The position numbers were made by a program, and so were the translations under genes. The notes under the pieces are model-generated. The model saw only the letters and a list, made by a program, of their open reading frames with translations. It had not been told where the DNA came from and ran no database searches. Positions 1 to 6,851 of a DNA stretch of 8,586 nucleotides are shown here, piece by piece. The stretch's first letter is position 1. Each line of letters starts with the position of its first letter. Source of the DNA: Pseudomonadota bacterium (lineage in GTDB: Bacteria > Pseudomonadota > Alphaproteobacteria > Micropepsales > Micropepsaceae); NCBI GenBank assembly GCA_025360685.1, contig JANYBR010000266.1:1-8586 (forward strand). The letters are read 5' to 3'.

Positions 1-63
1 GATAGCGAGCCTTTGATCAACAAGAACCCGGGTCACGCCGTTCGGACCGCTGATCGTTTTAGA

Positions 64-90
64 TTGACACTGACAACGTCAGCATAGAAT
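64..90 (+). promoter_or_regulatory. Candidate sigma-70-type promoter for the first operon
   Basis: A perfect -35 hexamer TTGACA lies at 64-69 and a near-consensus -10 TAGAAT (5 of 6) at 85-90. The 15-base spacer is shorter than the ideal 17, which would make this a weak or activator-dependent promoter. It lies about 70 bases upstream of the GTG start at 159, leaving a leader of roughly 60 bases. The spacer is almost filled by a palindrome (70-82), so a regulator bound there would compete with RNA polymerase. Seen by eye only; no transcription start evidence. Confidence 0.4.
70..82. repeat. 13-bp palindrome inside the promoter spacer (possible operator)
   Basis: CTGAC-AAC-GTCAG is a perfect inverted repeat with 5-base arms and a 3-base centre, placed exactly between the candidate -35 and -10 elements. 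This is a classic location for repressor binding. A similar TGAC..GTCA palindrome with a 2-base centre occurs at 5240-5253 just before the haem peroxidase gene. The operator role is inferred from position; short palindromes also occur by chance. Confidence 0.35.
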
Positions 91-158
91 GCTCCATAAC
101 TTTCCCAATCCAGCGTGCTGCGTCCGCTTGTTGATGATTTCCACCAAGGGAGGGCTCA

Positions 159-1856
159 GTGTCGAACGTCGCGGGGAAGGCCTACGGGATGAATGTCATC
201 ACGCCTGTGCCGCCGGCGTGGACATGGGTGCAGCGATTCATCTTTATGACGGCGCGGGCATTTCCCGCCACCCTCTCAGGCCTCCTGGACTTGAGTCTCA
301 TTCACTTCGCGCGCTGGGTGCTCATCAAACGCGAACAGTGGCCGGAAGGCGAACGCGGCAAGCCAACGCTCAAATACGACTACATGCTTTTTTGCAGCAA
401 CTTCAACGGGACTTGGGATCAATATATCGATGCATTCTCGGACGGCATTCCGCAAGGGCTCGACCTGTTCTGGTACGCAAATTTCAAATACCCTTTGTCG
501 ATTCCCATCACGCCGTTCAAGAACTACATCACCCACAATCAGTTCCACAATGGATACTACTACAACGCAACGCCCGGTTCCGCGCAGAGAGACATCAAGG
601 CAGCCCTAAGAGTATTTGCGGAACTGAAGCGACTGGAATCACTTCACTCGACGATAACCGCCAGCGCATTTGCTGTAGCGTACAATAAGTCTTTGGCTTC
701 GGTTCAGAATTGCCTCGGCTCTCCGGGCTATGCACCGATCGCCAGTCTCGACACAGAAAACGCCGACATTCACCGCGCTCAGTTCCTCTCCGCTACGCAA
801 AGTCCGGGTCTGGTCGCTACGCCTTCCACTTCGGGTGAAAGCAAAACGGCTGCAAGGAAAAGCAAGTCATCCAACACCTTCGACGGCGGACACTGTTTCC
901 TGACGGTCCTGATGCCGATCAAGACCGGTGAAGTCGTCACCAGCGCCGGCCTTAGAAGTTCGCCCGTGCACATGGTACGCGACGCGTTGGCAACCCTGCC
1001 CACCGCGCATCAGTCGCCATCCACCATAGCGTTGGCAAAGAGCAGTCCATTCGCGAAAAATGCGAGAACGCATTTCGCGCGCATGGCGGTCATCGACGAC
1101 GTAATTTTCAATGGTCGCGCGGCGTCAAACACGATCACGACGGCGATTGCGAACCTAGCGCTTCGCCGCGCGGACCAAGAGACGCCGCAAACGGTGGATC
1201 AACTTTGCTGCCCTTACCTCTTGCTGGCCATTGATTGCGACGCCAGAAATGAGGCCGAGTTGCGTGACTACCTTTGCGAAATGTGGCGGACGATGGCGGC
1301 CGACCTTGAGCCGATATTCAGCCATTGCTTCCGCTACAGCCAAAACGCGACCAGCCCCGGCGGCTTCGCCGACTATGTCCTCAGCTGCCGGGTCGAAACG
1401 ACGATGCCGTTTAACGACTACTGGGCCACAACTCCGCCGCTTCCCGGCTTGTCGCTTGCTGTGCTCGCGCTCGCGGGCGCGGCTGCCGCCGTGTTCGTCT
1501 TTGGCGGCCTCTACGGTCTTGCACGAACAATAGCTGAAATCGCGGCAAGCAATTTTGCGCTGAGCAATGTCGGGACAATACTCGGCTTAAGCGTTCCCTC
1601 GCTTGCGGCAGGACTCTATGCTGCGTACCGCTTGGTCATTGCGCGTGGCAGCCGGTCCTTTCCGGCCGCACCAAACTCAGATCTGGCGTCCGTGCTCAAA
1701 GCTTTGTACCTGCAGCGTGCGCTGATCTGGTTTGCCACCATGCTGCAGGGTAGCGGACCTGCCCAGCTTCATCAGGCGTTCGGTGTGTTCCTGAAAATCG
1801 TTCGGGTGAATGACATATGCGCGCCCTCCCAACCACCCGGCACAATCCCGATTTGA
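159..1856 (+). CDS. Uncharacterised two-module protein with a C-terminal membrane hairpin
   Basis: I do not recognise a named function for this 565-residue protein. The GTG start at 159 is chosen because AAGGGAGGG (146-154) precedes it by 4 bases; the next in-frame ATG at 189 has no comparable site. The soluble part seems to contain two related alpha/beta modules. The first has HFAR at 49-52 followed by strand-and-helix segment 73-93 (YDYMLFCSNFNGTWDQY). The second has strand 245-257 (HCFLTVLMPIKTG), a helix, HFAR at 305-308 and then 351-376 (CPYLLLAIDCDARNEAEL). The strand-helix-strand order suggests ferredoxin-like (dimeric alpha/beta barrel) folds, the same fold as in DyP peroxidases. A basic, Ser-rich linker (about 222-240) separates the modules. 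Two hydrophobic segments, about 429-456 and 468-494, should form a membrane hairpin, leaving about 70 C-terminal residues. It is the first gene of the operon, 11 bases before the DyP gene. A membrane-tethered partner or scaffold for the haem enzymes is inference only. Confidence 0.85.
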   Translation: MSNVAGKAYGMNVITPVPPAWTWVQRFIFMTARAFPATLSGLLDLSLIHFARWVLIKREQWPEGERGKPTLKYDYMLFCSNFNGTWDQYIDAFSDGIPQGLDLFWYANFKYPLSIPITPFKNYITHNQFHNGYYYNATPGSAQRDIKAALRVFAELKRLESLHSTITASAFAVAYNKSLASVQNCLGSPGYAPIASLDTENADIHRAQFLSATQSPGLVATPSTSGESKTAARKSKSSNTFDGGHCFLTVLMPIKTGEVVTSAGLRSSPVHMVRDALATLPTAHQSPSTIALAKSSPFAKNARTHFARMAVIDDVIFNGRAASNTITTAIANLALRRADQETPQTVDQLCCPYLLLAIDCDARNEAELRDYLCEMWRTMAADLEPIFSHCFRYSQNATSPGGFADYVLSCRVETTMPFNDYWATTPPLPGLSLAVLALAGAAAAVFVFGGLYGLARTIAEIAASNFALSNVGTILGLSVPSLAAGLYAAYRLVIARGSRSFPAAPNSDLASVLKALYLQRALIWFATMLQGSGPAQLHQAFGVFLKIVRVNDICAPSQPPGTIPI

Positions 1857-1867
1857 GAAGGCGAGCG

Positions 1868-3424
1868 ATGACACAACAGCTCGATTTGGCCGACATCCAG
1901 GGCAATATCCTTGACGACTTCGTGAGCGGTTATCCAACCGCTCGATTCGTGCTTCTCCGCGTCACGGATGCCGAAAAGGGGCGCGAATTTATACGGAACT
2001 ATCGCTCCAAGGTAACAACGGCGCTGCGCTGGGGGCACAGCAAGACCTACGCAGCCAAAATTGAGGCAACCAAACCGCAAGTCGCGATCAATCTTGGCCT
2101 CACTTACAAGGGATTTGTCGCACTTGGGCTTGCGACGCGAACACTCTCGCGAATGCCGGCCGAGTTCATTGATGGCATGAAGAACCGCGCGGAAATCTTA
2201 GGCGGAGCAGAGGAACGGGACTCGTTGCAGCGCTGGGATCCCGCCTGGAAGAACGATGTGCATATCTTGATTGGACTCAATGCACTGCTGGATCCGGACA
2301 CAGGTCAGCCTGTGGCCGCGCTCGCGGAGGAAACTTCGTATCTGGAGTCACTGTGCGAACGCTTTCAGGTCAGAATTGTGAGCGGACACGGCAAGTCTGG
2401 CGCCTCGTGGCAAGATGCTTCTGCGATTCTCGCCAAATACCGAGCGACCTACAAGCCCGCGCCAGTCGAACATTTTGGATTCGTGGATGGCATCAGCAAC
2501 CCCGTCTTTGAGGGACAGTTTGGAGATGCCCAAGTGGACGCAATCATGGCGATCGGAAGCGGAAAAATTCTCGCCGCAAAACCGGGCTCGCCAGCAGGCG
2601 GCGACCGCCGCTGGGCACCGCTAGCCACCGGAGAGTTCCTTCTTGGTCATCCAGACGAAGCGCAAGAAACGGCTGACACAACGGCGCCGGTTGAGATCAT
2701 GCGCAATGGCACATTTTTGGTGTATCGCAAGCTCCATGAAAATGTCGGGAAATTCCGGGCCTTCCTGGAGACTGCATCGCAGCGCTACGCAACCGCGACG
2801 AATGTCTCATCTGCCGAGGCAGGTGAGATTCTGAAAGCCAAAATGACCGGACGCTGGGCCGATGGCGTGCCAGTCGCCGTCGCGCCGACACTGGCGGAGT
2901 GGCGGGCCTTCAATGCCAAGTATGCGGGCAAGGATGAAGACAGACCGTATGTCGACTTTGTCTATGGCGATGATCCTGAGGGTTTGAAATGCCCGGTAAC
3001 ATCGCACATGCGCCGGACCAATCCACGTGATGGATTCACTGGCAAGTCGTCGCTGCTCAACAATCGTCGACGAATCCTGCGGCGGGGAATCCCCTATGGC
3101 ACGACATCTGACGACGACGAAGAGGAGCACGGCATAATTTTCCTCGGCATGTGCGCCAGCCTTTCACGCCAGTTCGAGTTCATTCAGCAGCAATGGATCA
3201 ACTATGGACTGGATGCCAATGCCGGCAACGATACCTGTCCGCTCGTGGGCAATCGAGCCGGCGACGCGAAGTTCGTGCTGCCGGTCGAGCCTGACAGCGG
3301 CGAGGCGCCGTTCATATGGAGCGGGATTCCACAATTTGTCGAAATGCGCGGCGGAGAATATTTCTTTCTGCCAAGTATGACGGCGCTTCGGATGATCGGT
3401 ATGGGAACAATCGATCCGACCTGA
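1868..3424 (+). CDS. DyP-type haem peroxidase
   Basis: The product is a 518-residue dye-decolourising peroxidase, which uses H2O2 to oxidise a range of aromatic or other electron donors through a b-type haem. The diagnostic GxxDG motif is GFVDG at 204-208, with catalytic Asp207. The proximal haem ligand is His380 in SHMRRTNPR, and the distal Arg is 405 or 406 in ILRRGIPYG. The N-terminal DIQGNIL motif and the C-terminal FLGMCASLSRQFEFIQ segment are also typical. The length and the long stretch between Asp and His suggest class C/D rather than the shorter class A or B enzymes. There is no Tat or Sec signal and no obvious encapsulin-targeting tail, so it should be cytoplasmic. The ATG at 1868 is preferred over an in-frame ATG at 1817: it has GAGAAGGCGAG just upstream, the family motif starts a few residues in, and the earlier start would overlap gene 1. 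An acidic run (Asp415-Glu420) precedes the last core strand. Tight spacing implies co-transcription with its neighbours. Confidence 0.95.
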   Translation: MTQQLDLADIQGNILDDFVSGYPTARFVLLRVTDAEKGREFIRNYRSKVTTALRWGHSKTYAAKIEATKPQVAINLGLTYKGFVALGLATRTLSRMPAEFIDGMKNRAEILGGAEERDSLQRWDPAWKNDVHILIGLNALLDPDTGQPVAALAEETSYLESLCERFQVRIVSGHGKSGASWQDASAILAKYRATYKPAPVEHFGFVDGISNPVFEGQFGDAQVDAIMAIGSGKILAAKPGSPAGGDRRWAPLATGEFLLGHPDEAQETADTTAPVEIMRNGTFLVYRKLHENVGKFRAFLETASQRYATATNVSSAEAGEILKAKMTGRWADGVPVAVAPTLAEWRAFNAKYAGKDEDRPYVDFVYGDDPEGLKCPVTSHMRRTNPRDGFTGKSSLLNNRRRILRRGIPYGTTSDDDEEEHGIIFLGMCASLSRQFEFIQQQWINYGLDANAGNDTCPLVGNRAGDAKFVLPVEPDSGEAPFIWSGIPQFVEMRGGEYFFLPSMTALRMIGMGTIDPT

Positions 3425-3448
3425 GCCACATCCGTCAAAGGATCACCC

Positions 3449-4813
3449 ATGTCGATGGTCAAATCGTTTGTAACGGCCATAGGGGCACATCTTCGAACAT
3501 TGCTGAGCGGCATCTCCGCCCTGATGCGACTCATCGGCATCGTCGCCGTATGTCTTGTTAGTCGCGAGGGCACCATCCGAACCCGACTGATTGCACGCCT
3601 GACAGCGCCGGCCGGTCTACGGCTTGGATTCGATGTTCTGCGAGCGTTCGTCCCCAACCTCGCGCTGCGGCGGAAAGTCATCGTGGCCTATGACAATGTG
3701 GGAACCGCGGTCGTGGCACGATACCAAGATGTGAAGGACGTTCTACATCGAGATCGGGACTTCGAAGTCGTATATGCCCCCCGCATGATGCGCATTACGG
3801 ACGGAGAGAACTTCTTTCTCGGAATGCCGGATTCGGCGCGGTACACACGCGATGTGTCGAACATGCGGCTCGCAGTTCGCCGGGACGATGTGACGGCCCT
3901 CGTCGAACCATTTGCGATCCGGCGCGCGAGCGAGATCGTCAAACAGGCAGCCGGTAGGATCGATGTTCCGCAAGATCTGAGTTTGCAGGTTCCCGCCGCC
4001 CTCCTTGGTACCTATTTCGGAACGCCGGGGCCTTCAGTGCGCGAACTGATCGAATGGACTACACTGATGTTCTGGTACTTGTTCATCGATCTGGCTGCGG
4101 ACATCGAGCTCGAGAAGCGAGCGCTGGATGCGGCGGCACGTTGTCGGTCCTATCTCGACGAGCTTATTCAGCAACGCAAGCGCCAGCCGACGGACGCCGA
4201 TGATGTCCTCAATCGGTGCCTTATCATGCAAAGGGCTGGCTTGCCCGGAATGGACGACCTCGGAATTCGCAATAACCTGATCGGTTTGATCATCGGCGCC
4301 GTTCCAACAGTCTCAAAAGCCGCGGTCAATGCCCTGGATCAATTGCTCGACCGACCTGATTGGCTCAGTAGTGCACAGACCGCGGCGCGTTCAGGAGACG
4401 ACGCGCTGTTGGCAGCGCATGTTTTCGAAGCCCTGCGCTTTAATCCCATAAACCCTGTGATTTTTCGTCGCGCGGCGCGTGCCGTCACGATCGCGAAAAA
4501 CACCTTGCGGTCGCTCGACGTGTCACGTGGGACCATGGTTCTAGCGTCGAACTTGTCAGCGATGTTCGATCCCATGAACATCGCAGCCCCGAATAGCTTC
4601 CGCACCGATCGGCAGCAGGACAATTACATACTCTGGGGTGATGGGCTTCACACCTGTTTTGGCGCACACATCAACCAGGTTCTCGTTCCGTCGATCCTCA
4701 AGCCGTTGCTGACGCAGAACAAACTGAGGCGTGCCGCCGGCGAGTTGGGCTCGCTCGACTGCAAAGACACCCCATTTCCAGTCCATATGTGGCTGGAATT
4801 CGATCCGACCTAG
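3449..4813 (+). CDS. Divergent cytochrome P450, probably peroxide-utilising
   Basis: The 454-residue product has the core P450 signatures. The K-helix ExxR is Glu327-Ala-Leu-Arg330. The haem-thiolate loop is WGDGLHTCFGAH with ligand Cys403; Trp396 replaces the usual Phe seven residues before the Cys. The I-helix position usually occupied by (A/G)Gx(D/E)T reads GAVPT (283-287): the Thr is kept but the acidic residue is Pro286. In monooxygenases that acid-alcohol pair serves proton delivery to bound O2. Its loss is typical of P450s that work on peroxides, such as P450 peroxygenases, CYP74 and fungal Ppo domains. Residues 20-37 are hydrophobic and may anchor the N terminus to membrane, unusual for a bacterial P450. 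The ATG start has AAAGGA (3437-3442) at 6 bases and lies 24 bases after the DyP stop. No ferredoxin or reductase gene is nearby, consistent with no need for electron transfer. Substrate unknown; isomerisation or hydroxylation using a hydroperoxide is inferred. Confidence 0.92.
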   Translation: MSMVKSFVTAIGAHLRTLLSGISALMRLIGIVAVCLVSREGTIRTRLIARLTAPAGLRLGFDVLRAFVPNLALRRKVIVAYDNVGTAVVARYQDVKDVLHRDRDFEVVYAPRMMRITDGENFFLGMPDSARYTRDVSNMRLAVRRDDVTALVEPFAIRRASEIVKQAAGRIDVPQDLSLQVPAALLGTYFGTPGPSVRELIEWTTLMFWYLFIDLAADIELEKRALDAAARCRSYLDELIQQRKRQPTDADDVLNRCLIMQRAGLPGMDDLGIRNNLIGLIIGAVPTVSKAAVNALDQLLDRPDWLSSAQTAARSGDDALLAAHVFEALRFNPINPVIFRRAARAVTIAKNTLRSLDVSRGTMVLASNLSAMFDPMNIAAPNSFRTDRQQDNYILWGDGLHTCFGAHINQVLVPSILKPLLTQNKLRRAAGELGSLDCKDTPFPVHMWLEFDPT

Positions 4814-4838
4814 ACGCGACGGCTTATCACTCAAGAGC

Positions 4839-4850
4839 GCACCACGGTGC
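4839..4850. repeat. 12-bp palindrome just after the P450 gene
   Basis: GCACC-AC-GGTGC forms perfect 5-base arms around a 2-base centre, 26 bases after the P450 stop codon. As RNA the loop is too tight and the following sequence lacks a T tract, so it is a poor intrinsic terminator; as DNA it could be a protein-binding site. Role unknown. Confidence 0.3.
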
Positions 4851-5009
4851 AAATGCCTCCATGGCTAAAGCGCGCTCGGGCCCAGCGCAGCACTTTGACC
4901 TGCCGTCAGAGCTCTGCCCCTGCGACGCAAAAACGGCGCAGGAGACGCGAGATGCGTTGTCCATCATCAACTCAAGTGAACAAACAATCGAAAAACACGC
5001 AGGATAATT

Positions 5010-5060
5010 TTGGCGAGGCGATCAACTGTCACCCGAGTTTGTGGAACAAATCCTCGCCAA
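5010..5060 (+). repeat. 9-bp inverted repeat enclosing a small hairpin (possible RNA structure)
   Basis: TTGGCGAGG (5010-5018) and CCTCGCCAA (5052-5060) are perfect reverse complements 33 bases apart. Within the loop, TTTGT-GGA-ACAAA (5038-5050) is a second perfect hairpin that ends one base before the right arm, so the two helices could stack. Moderately T-rich sequence follows (5061-5070), but it is not a classical terminator tail. It may end or attenuate transcription from the P450 side, or form part of a leader for the downstream genes. Confidence 0.35.
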
Positions 5061-5239
5061 TGTTTGCCTTTTGCGCGATAGCACGATAAATTCGCCCTGT
5101 TCCGTTGCGTCCCATGAGTACAGCGATCGCGTTCCAATTGAACAGCGTAATCCGGGCGTCGCATATCCGGTCGACATCAAGTTTCAAACGATAGCGGCCG
5201 GCCATCATGATGGGCTGGATCGCAGGATGCTTGAGTCGC

Positions 5240-5253
5240 AATGACGGGTCATT
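5240..5253. repeat. 14-bp palindrome 25 bases before the haem peroxidase start
   Basis: AATGAC-GG-GTCATT has perfect 6-base arms around a 2-base centre. It sits between the inverted-repeat-rich gap and the GGAGG ribosome site (5265-5269) of the next gene, where a bound protein or a folded leader could affect expression. It shares the TGAC..GTCA half-sites of the palindrome at 70-82, although the centre differs by one base in length. Confidence 0.35.
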
Positions 5254-5278
5254 CACTCGCTATCGGAGGTTGGGGAAC

Positions 5279-6802
5279 ATGGCAGGAAAACACAGCGTAC
5301 AACTACGTGGTTTGGACGCGACAGGCTCGCAACTCTTTCAGGGCCGATTTGGTCGCATGTTCCGCAACCTGCCGTCAGCGCAATTTGGCAAAAACGACGC
5401 CGAAAACAGAGCCAATCTGAAACTCCTGGGCGAAGCTATCGCGCGAGGCGATGACACCGCGAAGGATGGCAAGGACGCCGAGGAGAGCGGCATCCCCGCG
5501 CTCTACACCTATTTCGCGCAATTCGTCGACCACGACATCACGTTCGATCCGATGAGTTCGTTGATGAAACAAAACGATCCGGACGGATTGGTCGACTTCC
5601 GCAATCCGGCTCTGGACCTTGACAATGTCTATGGGCGAGGACCCGGCGATCAACCCTATCTGTACAGCGATGGCAGGCGCTTTCTTCTCGGAACAAAATT
5701 GACCGGTGGTGACGCCAAGGCGACGGACCTTCCGCGCAACAGCGTCGGACGCGCGCTGATCGGCGATCCCAGGAACGACGAGAACAGCATCGTCTCCCAA
5801 CTTCAGGGCCTCTTTCTACGCTTTCACAATCGTCTCGCCGACGAACACAAGGACATTCCATTCGAGCAGCTGCAGCAAATCGTGCGTTTTCACTATCAAT
5901 ACATTGTGTTGCACGACTTTTTGCCGCGCATCATCGACAAAAGCGTGCTGACCGCGCTGAAGACAGATGGCCGCTACGACGAAGACAAGCTGAAATTTTT
6001 CCACTGGAAAAATGACCCGTTCATGCCGGTGGAGTTCTCGGTAGCGGCTTATCGGTTGGGCCATTCAATGATCCGACCAGGATATCGGCTCAACGATTCT
6101 CTACTGCTACCGATTTTTCCGGACGGCAAGTCCAAAGAGGGGCTCACCGGATTCCAGTACATGAAGAGGAATCGCGGTATTGACTGGGGCCGTTTCATCG
6201 ACACTAGTTTGCGTGCATATGACGGATCGGAGGCGGTACAAAAAAGACGACTGCAGTTTGCTTATCGCATCGACACGTCGATGGTGGACCCACTAAAAAA
6301 GCTGCCGAAAGAGGTTGTGACGGACTTGCCAGAGTCTCTAGCGGAACGGAATCTGTTGCGCGGCTGGCTATTGGGTCTTCCCTCCGGACAGGATGTGGCG
6401 CGTGCCATGAATATCGAACCGCTCGATGACAAACATATCGTCATGAAAAAGGCCACCGACAAGGAAGACCCCGCCGATCCCAAGCCGCTCCCGATCACGA
6501 AAATCTCGAAAGTATTTGAAGGCAACTGTCCACTCTGGACCTATGTCCTGGCCGAAGCCGCAGGTAACAGAACGCGTGTCACAATACCTGTATCGGGGGC
6601 CGCCCGCAAAATCTGGACACCGCAGCTCGGTCAAGTCGGTGGCCGCATCGTCGCGGAAGTCTTTCTCGGCCTAATGTTTGGCGACGGGAACTCGCTGTTG
6701 TCACGCGACCCTATGTGGGTTCCCAGAGCTGGGAAGAATTTCGCGCTGAAGGATTTTGTGAATTACGCTCTGGGTCAAGGGCCCAGTCTGTTGCGCAACT
6801 GA
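5279..6802 (+). CDS. Animal-type haem peroxidase (peroxidase/cyclooxygenase superfamily)
   Basis: The 507-residue product belongs to the superfamily of myeloperoxidase, peroxinectin and the dioxygenase domain of fungal Ppo enzymes. The distal segment FAQFVDHDITFDP carries Gln81, Asp84 and His85. The calcium-loop-like NPALDLDNVYG is at 109-119. Arg165-Asn-Asp-Glu168, followed by LFLRFHNRLADEH, gives the distal Arg and a Glu. Proximal His262 lies in YRLGHSMI, and VAEVFLGLMFGDGNSLLSRDP is the usual C-terminal motif. Asp84 and Glu168 match the residues that form ester bonds to haem in mammalian peroxidases; the residue after Glu is Asn169, so the myeloperoxidase sulfonium link is absent. The COX-type Tyr three residues before the proximal His is Arg here, arguing against cyclooxygenase chemistry. 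No signal peptide is visible. The ATG at 5279 is chosen because GGAGG (5265-5269) precedes it by 9 bases; the earlier in-frame ATG at 5207 has no such site. Oxidation of halides, phenols or lipids are all possible; the substrate is unknown. Confidence 0.93.
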   Translation: MAGKHSVQLRGLDATGSQLFQGRFGRMFRNLPSAQFGKNDAENRANLKLLGEAIARGDDTAKDGKDAEESGIPALYTYFAQFVDHDITFDPMSSLMKQNDPDGLVDFRNPALDLDNVYGRGPGDQPYLYSDGRRFLLGTKLTGGDAKATDLPRNSVGRALIGDPRNDENSIVSQLQGLFLRFHNRLADEHKDIPFEQLQQIVRFHYQYIVLHDFLPRIIDKSVLTALKTDGRYDEDKLKFFHWKNDPFMPVEFSVAAYRLGHSMIRPGYRLNDSLLLPIFPDGKSKEGLTGFQYMKRNRGIDWGRFIDTSLRAYDGSEAVQKRRLQFAYRIDTSMVDPLKKLPKEVVTDLPESLAERNLLRGWLLGLPSGQDVARAMNIEPLDDKHIVMKKATDKEDPADPKPLPITKISKVFEGNCPLWTYVLAEAAGNRTRVTIPVSGAARKIWTPQLGQVGGRIVAEVFLGLMFGDGNSLLSRDPMWVPRAGKNFALKDFVNYALGQGPSLLRN

Positions 6803-6851
6803 TGCAGCGAAACCTCCGACGACAGATCGGCAGTGGTGAACAGGGGGAAAT

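Larger units (their letters stand above)
4814..5278. other. 465-base gap with inverted repeats and no convincing gene
   Basis: Short open frames occur on both strands here, but none has a good ribosome site or a recognisable product. What stands out is a series of inverted repeats: GCACC-AC-GGTGC at 4839-4850, CCTGCG/CGCAGG at 4919-4924 and 4937-4942, a 9-base stem at 5010-5018/5052-5060, GTTC-N5-GAAC at 5131-5143, and a 14-base palindrome at 5240-5253. A weak promoter-like pair, TTGAAC at 5138-5143 with an AT-rich stretch near 5162, could serve the downstream genes. No run of T residues long enough for a clear intrinsic terminator was seen. The gap probably separates two transcription units; a small RNA or a decayed gene is possible. 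Confidence 0.55.

Noticed and set aside
1..87. An open frame from base 1 to a TAG at 85-87, possibly the tail of an upstream gene
   Set aside because: Only about 28 unrecognisable residues, and it runs into the candidate promoter; not enough to call a gene.
89..688. A 199-residue plus-strand open frame overlapping gene 1
   Set aside because: It is a shadow frame: the gene 1 frame has a strong ribosome site, coherent secondary-structure patterns and membrane segments.
1817..1867. Earlier in-frame ATG extending the DyP peroxidase by 17 residues
   Set aside because: It overlaps gene 1, has no good ribosome site, and adds residues before the conserved N-terminal motif; the ATG at 1868 is well supported.
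4789..5007. Plus-strand short open frames at the end of the P450 gene and in the gap
   Set aside because: They overlap the P450 end in another frame or lack ribosome sites, and the translations look compositionally random.
5010..5075. Intrinsic terminator after the P450 gene
   Set aside because: The stem is good but the loop is long and the downstream T content is broken by G and C; recorded as an inverted repeat instead.
5131..5143. LexA-type operator from GTTC-N5-GAAC
   Set aside because: Spacing and orientation match neither the alphaproteobacterial direct repeat nor the other known LexA boxes.
5029..5256. Minus-strand open frame of 75 residues with a GTG start in the gap
   Set aside because: No ribosome site upstream, no recognisable motif, and it opposes all neighbouring genes.
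6040..6075. Cyclooxygenase-type catalytic Tyr near the proximal His of the haem peroxidase
   Set aside because: The nearest Tyr is four residues before His262, at the position of Phe in ordinary peroxidases, not three as in COX and fatty acid dioxygenases.
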